A stretch of 64,000 bases of DNA, from positions 1,860,001 to 1,924,000 of the forward strand of contig CM056743.1 of NCBI GenBank assembly GCA_029851415.1, read 5' to 3'. How positions within the stretch are numbered: the first letter of the stretch is position 1; each line of letters starts with the position of its first letter. This stretch comes from Eretmocerus hayati (Eukaryota > Arthropoda > Insecta > Hymenoptera > Aphelinidae). Shown here in pieces: positions 56,560 through 64,000 of the stretch. The position numbers and the translations under genes were made by a program. The notes under the pieces are model-generated. The model saw nothing but the letters and a program-made list of their open reading frames with translations. It searched no databases and was not told where the DNA came from.

Positions 56560-59457
56560 ATGATGAAGTTTGTGATTCTGTCCGTGCTCATGGGTAAGAT
56601 AATGGCTATGATATGGATAGAATAGAATAAAATAGGATAGAATATTTATTTGAGACTAAACACCAAATGGTCCATAATAGTCACGGCAAAATTATAGTAG
56701 TATCGTATTACAAATCTGCTGCAAAGTTGAGCTGAAGAAATCCTCCTTTAGCGCTAATAGTATCGTAAAATCATAATATACAACTAGTACACAAAAGAGT
56801 AAAAATGGAGAAAGAGGAAAAAAACAATTCATGAATGAAACATATGTATGCATATAAAAAAAGGATTCACAATTTGATACATTTTGGCCTGAAGTTTCAC
56901 AAATGCCCATATTCATCATATCACGTAAGAATTGTTCTTCTAAATGCTTTCTCTAGAGTACAGAAAAGGTTCTATTAACTTACCATCGAGGAAGAATTCT
57001 TTCAAAACACTGGGTATCACTACGGCCTTGTCATTCTTCGAATAAGTCAAACTCCGAGCTTCCCAAAACTCATGTGTCATCAAGACAGACTCACCTTTGT
57101 GGATCGAAGTATGGATTTACCATAGCAAATTCCAAAAGGATCCTCACTCATTGAGTACTATTCTGGAATTTCAGTTCTTCTCGCCAGTACCACCAAAGGA
57201 GCTCCGGCAAATACAGAAGACGTGGATTGCGAACTGAGGGATAAATTTGGAGATTATGAGAAAATTTGTGGAAGTGATGGAATAATTTATACTGCAAGAA
57301 TAACCTTCGACTGCTATCGTCGAAAGAATCCTAGTAAGTGTAGCACCATCCTCGTAGCTAAGAATGATTTAGGCTTATATCGAAGACCATGTTTCTTACG
57401 AGCATCGATGATATTATACTTGGAAATAGATACCACAATTCTCAGGAAATTATTTAATAGATATACGTTCTGTCATTCGGTCACATTCACGTTCACTTCG
57501 GTGGCACGAGAATATTTCATCAAATATGAACATACAATCAAAAATAGGGTTCTCTCATCGGTTCATTAGCACTGTAGTTCAACGTTTTGATTATTTTTGT
57601 TCGAGCTAAAACCATAATTCAAATATGTACAAATATCCCATCCCGCCTCTTTCGAGTCAGAACACAGTGGAATTCCTCGCGAAATCAGTGAACTTTGCCC
57701 GATATTCCATCAATCTCGGCTCATTCTCATCTTTTGATCGGACAAGTCTTCTATCATGTAATATTCGTGATATACTTGGAAATCACGACATCGAGACTAA
57801 GCAATAATGATCCCGTCTCACGTCATGATGAAACCGGATTCGAGTCACTTCTCAAAGATATCAACTCAATACCCTACTTACATAGATTATTACTCTCATC
57901 TAACTGGCGTCGATTTTTCTATGACTGCAAGCTCATACGGTTTACTGCAACGGTCACTACCGATGAGACCTGCGATATTTCATTCCCCGATCTCTACTAT
58001 ATCTCATTTCGTCTTAGAAAATATTTTTAACAAACAGACTGTAACGGTGATTCACTTGGGGAAGAACGTAAATCGGGTGGGGCGAGGAATAAAAATGTTT
58101 CCAAATCGTTATGTCGAGGGTCAGAAAAGTTGTGTTTTTACATGTAGATGTGGGCATTTTCTCGTCGGCCGCTGAGAATTGGCATATTGCGTTTGAGCAA
58201 AAGCCCTGAGAGCCCCCAAAAATGGAGGAAAGATAGCTATCTTGATGTTATTTTCGAAAGTGAATAAATAAGGCGCAGAATATTCGTATGGTCTGAATGA
58301 TAATATCATACAAAGTCTTTCCCCCTGGGTACCCCGACCCATAAAAACCGAAAAATAGGTTCGTGTAGGTCTCAGGGATCAAGAGTTTTTGTGAATCCAG
58401 AGATATCTATTTCAGCATAAGAAACGGGGCTTTTATGGGAAGCATCAAAATCCGATCAAATTGGTGTGTTGGCGTGAAAAATGTTTTGATGGGCCTGGAC
58501 TGTTATCACACTATGATTTCCCTGTATTTTGACCTCCCAAAAACGATCCTGGTGGTTTCATAGAGCTCAGATGCTGTCGAAATCGAGGCTTGAACAGGGC
58601 GAATGCGGTGCAATTAAGCAAATTTCACGAAATTTGTTCATTTTGACTTGCTCAAACCTCAGTCTCAACAGCATCTGAGCTCCATGAAACTGCCGGTATC
58701 GTTTTTGGAAGGTTAGAATACGTAGAAAATTGTAGCGTCATAAAAACTCAGGCCCATCTGAACGCTTTGAACATCAACACACCAATTTGAACGGTTTTGG
58801 TGATTTCCGGAAAAATGCCGTTTTGACGCGAGGAGCCGTATTTTGCGATTAACAAATACCCTTGACTCTCAAGACCCCAGTGAAGTTCATTTTCGAAATC
58901 TACTGGTAAAAATATATAAGAGAGAAGAACTAGTACGACGATTCAGACCATATGGATGCCCTGCATGATGCTCCTCCTCTTCTGAAAATAATGTCAGAAT
59001 AACCGTTTTTCCCTTCATTTCTGTAAGTCTTCAGGGCTCGTACTCGAACGCAAGCTGTCAATTCTCATCGCCCAGCGAGATAATTTTCACATCTACATGT
59101 AAATCACAACTTTTCTGACCCCAAACGTAACGATTCGAAAAAAATTCCCGTTTTTCGGCGCGCCCTCCCAATAAGCCAAACAACAGTTTACCCATATTCA
59201 GAAATTTTTGAGAAACCACGGGTGACATGAGATCACGAAAAATCGGCTTTGCAGTGAACGGATTGACCAACTATTCTAATAATTATATAGATTTCTGATG
59301 AATAACAGTGTACAAAATATGCGTACTGACGTATAATTAATCCATTACAGATCTGACGGAACAAGATATCGGAAACTGCGAGGGACCATCGTCAAAAATC
59401 GATCAAGGATTGGACGATAACAACAACGATGACAGAATTATTTTCAGGGACGACTGA
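56560..59457 (+). CDS. Secreted Kazal-like peptide, 99 aa, with two of three disulfides
   Basis: Exons: 56560-56593, 57175-57333 and 59351-59457. Donors are GTAAGA and GTAAGT; acceptors are gaatttcag and cattacag. Both introns are phase 1, and the joined frame is 99 codons plus TGA. Residues 1-20 form a signal peptide (MMKFVILSVLMVLLASTTKG). The mature part holds CGSDGIIYTARITFDC, the Kazal signature, with Cys at 30, 43, 58 and 74, which fit Kazal C1, C3, C5 and C6. The positions of C2 and C4, which normally pair, are Lys35 and Ile54, so exactly one disulfide is lost. The residue at the expected P1 site is Gly37, unlike a strong protease inhibitor. An NLT sequon is formed across the exon 2/3 junction. 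The C-terminus is acidic and Asn/Asp-rich. Intron 2 carries a foldback element. Confidence 0.75.
58080..59170. mobile_element. Foldback element in intron 2 of the Kazal-like gene
   Basis: The outer arms pair as gtcagaaaagttgtg...acatgtagatgtg (from about 58118) against cacatctacatgt...cacaacttttctgac (ending about 59128). Inner arms around 58560-58690 pair as gagctcagatgctgt against acagcatctgagctc; the centre is near 58620. No ORF of note. It is removed with the intron. Confidence 0.7.
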
Positions 59458-61530
59458 AATGTTTGCAAACAGAACCTTGCAATCATCACAAGCACCTTGG
59501 CCCCTCTTCGGACCTTCACATTGATCTGAAATCTTAGACTCAGTACCACTCCTTACATCCTCATTTTCATTGATAATGTTTTAACGAGGGGGAGTGGTGC
59601 AGGAATCCGTGAAATAACTCGACAAGAATATCTTCTATACTTGAAATACAAAGAATAGTTTTTCAAAAAAAAAATACACAGAACACTCGAGAGGCAACTT
59701 CTTTCTTTGAGTGGCCAGGCTCATCTAACTTGTCCATCATACGGCTGATCCACTTTCAAACTCGGCGAAAGAAAGCCTCCTCCATAAACCGAGCCGTCGC
59801 ACAATAAGTCACACTTCCAACGCGAGCGTGTATTAGGGCTCAGACGCTCTTGGTACACGTACGCGCTCTCGCCAAAATGTTCATACACGCACGATCCAAC
59901 ATATAATTTTATTGAATCTCACTATACATGTAGTCGATGAACAATAAATGCCTCTTATACATGATCCAACGACAATATTTTATCCACCATGCAAGGAGTA
60001 TGAATCCCTGTTCCTCATGATTGAGATGTTAGATTTTCCACAGTTCCTGTAGGTCAGTCGAAAAAATTCCTGATATGTGGACCGATTCCATTTAAAATCA
60101 CGCAGAGATAGATGATCCCATGGACGAAATGAAGTAACGAGTTTCCGTTCAGAATTGAGAGGTTGGAAAATGAGAAAAACCCAGTAATTCCGAGGCCAAT
60201 CAACGTGACCACTTTGATCTCATTTGATCATCCATGAAAGGAATTGTTTTTCTGACCCAAAAGTGTCGTTCAGAGACCTCCACCAAGTATCCATCTCACG
60301 AGTCGCATATTCATGACTATCTTCACAGCGGTCGATTTCAACCAGTGTGGTTGATGTTCTGGTCCAACTAAATAATCGAAGTTTTTTTAACAAATTTCTT
60401 ACAGTGTGTTTTCCCGATGGATCATAATACGTCAATCATGAGACTGATAATGTAACCGTAGTGAAGCGTCAGTGAAACATATTTCTTGTTGAATTGGTCA
60501 TTTTCTCTGATAGAATTTTTCGACTTGCTCTCAGGCAACCAAATCAATTTCATCGTCTATTCCATGCAAAAAACCACTCTCAGGAAATATTCCAGCCAAG
60601 AATGAGCATTTTTCTTCAAATATTCATTTATAGTTTGCTCATTTCGCATGAAGAGCGAATTTCTTCGTCTACTCTCGATCATTTCGATCTATTGGAATTT
60701 GTTCTTGATGGAGTGTATTTTATAGCTGATGTAACGAAACAAGATTCAGAAAGAGAAAATTCAAATAGAAAACCTCCAAGAAAATTTGATATTGAGAATA
60801 TTCTTTGAGAGGACATGAGTCAGCAGAGACTGAATTGTGAGAAATCGTGAGGCTGATCGCAGTGAAAAGGCCAAGGTTTCAATTTGACTTATAGTGACTC
60901 CAACCTTGAAATACTTCAGATAGGAACAGCTTGGATATTAACACTCACACTTCGTATAACAGTGAACAATATGTAATTTGCGAAGCTGTAAGAAGAAAAG
61001 ATCGCGGGTAGCCCAGACATATACACCTGTATATGAGCCGTTACACACAAAAGTGATCGAATGTAGGGGAAAATTCTTCGGCTTAATTGACTTCATAATC
61101 GCAAATGTGAAAATTTCCATGATCAGTCGATTGTTTCGTGTGGGGAGAAGTTATATCATAGTAGCGATACGAATCATACATGTTTATGGGTACGTGAACA
61201 TCATTTTTAATGATTGAAGAACTCCTTCTACGACTCATCTCAAAAAATGACACGACTACCCAATGGATATTGAGCCAAATATTCACATCTTTGGTTCTAC
61301 ATTCATCCGATGGTTGATTCACCCGTCTGACTGGCAAAAAATGGAAAGTTGTTGGAGAGAATGTGAAAGATTAAGCTGGAAAAATCTAGTAAGTCGAGAA
61401 AAGGTAATCAGTCCTGGCACAGGGAATGAATCACTTGCACTTGGGTGTGACTTATTGCATTAGCCCAGGCGACACTTATTAGACAGCAACACGGCCTCTA
61501 CCTGACAGCAAGTTCACCGAGTTAATTCAA
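59458..61530. other. Downstream and intergenic region, weak exon candidates
   Basis: An AATAAA at 59944-59949 could be the polyadenylation signal of the Kazal-like gene, about 490 bp past the stop. Minus-strand frame 60220-60375 has coding character (TSTTLVEIDRCEDSHEYATR) after an acceptor-like gattatttag. Plus-strand frame 60602-60808 begins with a hydrophobic leader (MSIFLQIFIYSLLI). Neither has placed partner exons. Confidence 0.3.
60602..60808 (+). other. Possible small secreted protein, 68 aa (weak)
   Basis: An ATG opens 68 codons with a hydrophobic start (MSIFLQIFIYSLLISH), an acidic-hydrophobic middle and a basic PPRK segment near the end. An acceptor-like ccactctcag lies just upstream. 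It is unrecognised and could be a chance ORF. Confidence 0.25.
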
Positions 61531-61885
61531 TACTGTGACATGGCGGGCTCGGGCAAGGGGTTGTTGGTAACATTCCCTTGGATTCCTCGCCACTGGTCAC
61601 TTTTGGCACAACATGGACGTCGAGGAAGTTGAGGTCGAGGATGTGGTTGATGAGGTTGAGATTGAGTAAACTGTCACACAGTATGTTCACACAAATATGA
61701 CACAGGAACCAGAGTGCGTAAAACAATTGTGGAATGTTCACTGGGTCGCGGTGACGACGTTCCTGACGGCACCAGGATACGTCGGAGTAACGGAGCAGCG
61801 TGCCCACGGCTGGGCCGAGTGTCGTGGAGTATGTGTCGCGACGGCGGGTGGAAGTGGACTGTGTTTTTGAGCTTGGTTTGCGGGG

Positions 61886-61896
61886 GTTTATATAGG
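61886..61896 (-). promoter_or_regulatory. TATA box in LTR-like block
   Basis: CCTATATAAAC on the minus strand, in a GC-rich setting like the CCTATATAAGG box of the LTR at 45962-47247. Confidence 0.45.
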
Positions 61897-61919
61897 CGGG
61901 CTAAGCCGCAAGGAGTGTG

Positions 61920-62510
61920 TAACGCTAAGCAACGTTACGGCGTATGAAATACGCTATGTGTAACGCGCGGATGCGTTGCGTATGTACCCGAGGGTGTAAC
62001 GGTAAGATGCGTTTTCTTATGGGAAACGCGCCATGGTTAACGTGTCGTTGCGTTACATGTTTTTGGTGAGAGGTAATGGTAAGCGGCGTTTCCTTAGGGA
62101 AGATTCCCATGGTTAACGCTGCGTTGCGTTACATGTTTCTGTGGGTGGTAACGGTAAGCGGCGTTTCTAGGTATGAAATTGGCGTGAGTAAAGTTCCTTT
62201 GCGTTATGCGCGAAAAATGCATGTAACTGCAAGTTGCGTTTCAGATATATGAGAAAGCGTGGGGTAACGCGCGGATGCGTTACAAAAAGTGGGTGATCGT
62301 TTATCAATGTCATAAAAGTAACGGGGTGCCACGTTACTTTTATGTGATTGATGCGAATGAATGGTAACGGGGTGCTTCGTTACCAAAGAGAGTACTATGT
62401 GTATTGCGTTACAAATTAGGGTAACGGGGTGCCACGTTACTAAGTCGGTAACGGGGTGCCTCGTTACGTGTTCAATAAGCGTCGTGTAACTGTGTGGTGC
62501 GTTACCGCGA
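61920..62510. repeat. Array of GTAACG...CGTTAC palindromic modules
   Basis: Repeated dyads gtaacggggtgccacgttac (62319, 62420), variants with cttcgttacc (62362) and cctcgttac (62447), plus gtaacgcgcggatgcgttac (62264) and similar modules upstream. The half-sites GTAACG and CGTTAC are conserved while the middle varies. In the presumed U3 they sit upstream of the TATA box. Confidence 0.8.
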
Positions 62511-62712
62511 TGTGTGGCATGTGTGTGATGTGTGAATGAGTGAAATATAATGTGCTTCCGATTGGGCACACGGGAAACAATGTGCTCGACGGGAAAATTA
62601 GATGTGTGTGTGCACGCGTCAGGCGTCCGGGGTAGGCGAGTACATTGTTCTGTGTGGTGGTTGGTTGTAGTTGGCACTTGGTTCCTTGTCGACTTTTATT
62701 CGACAATGCTTT

Positions 62713-63953
62713 TCGGTATGCAATACAATTTCGTAAGTTCGGAGATTAATTGATCAAAATTACATGAGTATCGAATCATGGTATTATCAAAAGTCATCAC
62801 GAGTTGGAAGTATAATTACGAGTAATAAAGGAACGATTCCAAAAAATTAGAGTACACAGTTAAATTGTTGGTGAATCAAATTGCAAATGACGTGATGGTC
62901 TGAGAGAAACTAGTCAGTATAAAACGATGGAAGAATACGTGAGATGATTCGGTGATTGGTCTTCCCGACTACGATGAACGATACCGGAGAATTCGTTGCG
63001 TTGGTGATTGATCTTGATGTGAGTTTGGCTGAAGTCTGGTGAATCTCACGTGAAGTAGATGCGTTGGAGCAGGATGAGAGTGGCGGTAGTGATACCTCCA
63101 TTATGGATGAATATGCGGCATAGATAAGTTCGTCGAGGTGGTAGTTCACAGTGGGTGCATTTGCAGTTGACGGTACAACGGTACAGCAGGCAATCCAGTC
63201 TATGAAGTTGGGCGTCAAGGGTGTGACCTCGTGGTCAGTAGATGCAAGTAGATACATCTGAAGTTGCCGGTAACATCACGAAGTCTGACAATCCAGTCTG
63301 CGTAATTAGGCATCCGGGGCGTGACTGTCTGGTCATCCAGTTGGTTTGTTGATCGGCTTCAACATGCCACTCGTCCGAGTGGAATTGGCCGCCCTGGCTT
63401 CCAGGGTAGGCTGATACACGCGTACGACGTGATTTTGGTTCAATTACACTTGCTTGGCCTCCGGAGTATTGAAGTTGTTCCAAGACATCCATCTTGGTGT
63501 GCTGTGCGTAGCGATTGTGATGAAATGTGGAGAATTTGTGCGAATGAGGGTCGTGAGGCAACCTGGAGTAGCTAGTTCCAGAGTGCGACCTCGCGTTGTG
63601 ATGATCTCGACCTTGAGGAGTAGCCAGGGTACTCAGCCGATTGAGGACCATCAATGTTGATTTTTGAATGAAATATTCGATGAACCTCAACAAAATCGAG
63701 CCTCGTCCGGGGCTCTGGATTGGTTGAGACGATCCTTGTCGTCGTTGACCTGCGCGAGCCGGGTTTTGATACTTCGCCGGGCTGCGATTGATGATGTGGC
63801 AGATGCGTATCCCCATGTGACATAGATGCCACGAGTTGTTGATGAGTTTACCTGGACGATGATGAATCTCGTCTGAGACTCTGAATCGATTGAAATGCTC
63901 TTCTTGACCGTTGGCTTGGGCGAACCGGGCTTTGATGCTTCACCGAGTTGCAC
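62713..63953 (-). CDS. Interior ORFs of the edge LTR element (gag-like position, partial)
   Basis: Minus-strand frames 63953-63687, 63832-63572, 63816-63235 and 63257-62910 are open but in different registers. Two ~140-bp copies (63945-63840 and about 63800-63690) encode the same theme, LGEASKPGSPKPTVK and PGEVSKPGSRRSTTT. This looks like a degenerate or frameshifted gag-position region. No pol motif is present, and no single start was chosen. Confidence 0.3.
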
Positions 63954-64000
63954 GGAGCCGTGTGGCAGGGAAACGTCGCTTCTACGTAGAAATGGGCGCC

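Larger units (their letters stand above)
61530..64000 (-). mobile_element. Probable short LTR retroelement cut by the window edge
   Basis: The last bases of the window, read on the minus strand, are GGCGCCCATTTC; with a T just beyond the edge this would be the same type of primer site (TGGCGCCCA) as in the element at 45962-51163. Read leftward, an interior of about 1.3 kb carries open frames with a duplicated ~140-bp segment, then a CpG-rich LTR-like block (about 61530-62712) with a TATA box at about 61886-61895. The block starts TGTCGAATAAAAG on the minus strand. The 5' LTR would lie outside the window, so the identification rests on layout alone. Confidence 0.45.

Overview
This window is eukaryotic. 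It has no operons, genes are split by GT-AG introns, AATAAA-type signals and A-tailed retroposons occur, and most of the DNA is non-coding and repeat-rich. TATA/Initiator promoter architecture, short phase-consistent introns, a Kazal-type secreted peptide and abundant foldback elements suggest an arthropod, probably an insect. The sequence alone does not fix the order or species.

Layout. 1-6 kb is a stack of nested inverted-repeat elements; the largest (1502-5961) carries an acidic ORF and a coiled-coil ORF broken by one in-frame stop. 7.4 kb holds a 325-bp foldback MITE. 9.56-24.29 kb is a 14.7-kb structure with 2.45-kb inverted arms. Its interior holds a consistent four-exon minus-strand gene (13392-14818), a MITE with a 9-bp target duplication, 381-bp tandem units, and a 33-bp minisatellite (16.28-20.80 kb) organised in 330-bp and 1999-bp higher-order repeats. 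25-37 kb is mostly non-coding, with a tRNA-related SINE, a 5S-rRNA-derived SINE with a clear target duplication at 31.2 kb, and further MITEs. 37.2-39.8 kb is a three-level nest of palindromic elements. 44.8-45.7 kb holds short minisatellites around a strong hairpin. 45.96-51.16 kb is a young LTR retroelement on the minus strand, with 1286-bp LTRs, 4-bp TSD and a tRNA-Lys-type primer site, but no pol; its only long ORF is an unrecognised 668-aa protein. 54.8-59.5 kb has two small secreted-protein genes arranged head to head: an unrecognised 117-aa precursor (minus) and a 99-aa Kazal-like peptide lacking the second disulfide (plus). 61.5-64.0 kb looks like the 3' part of a second short LTR element on the minus strand, with its primer site at the window edge.

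The window is therefore mainly a mobile-element landscape. Insertions nest inside one another and can be ordered in time from arm comparisons and empty sites. Three genes have convincing splice models: the 268-aa gene inside the inverted-repeat structure and the two small secreted-protein genes.
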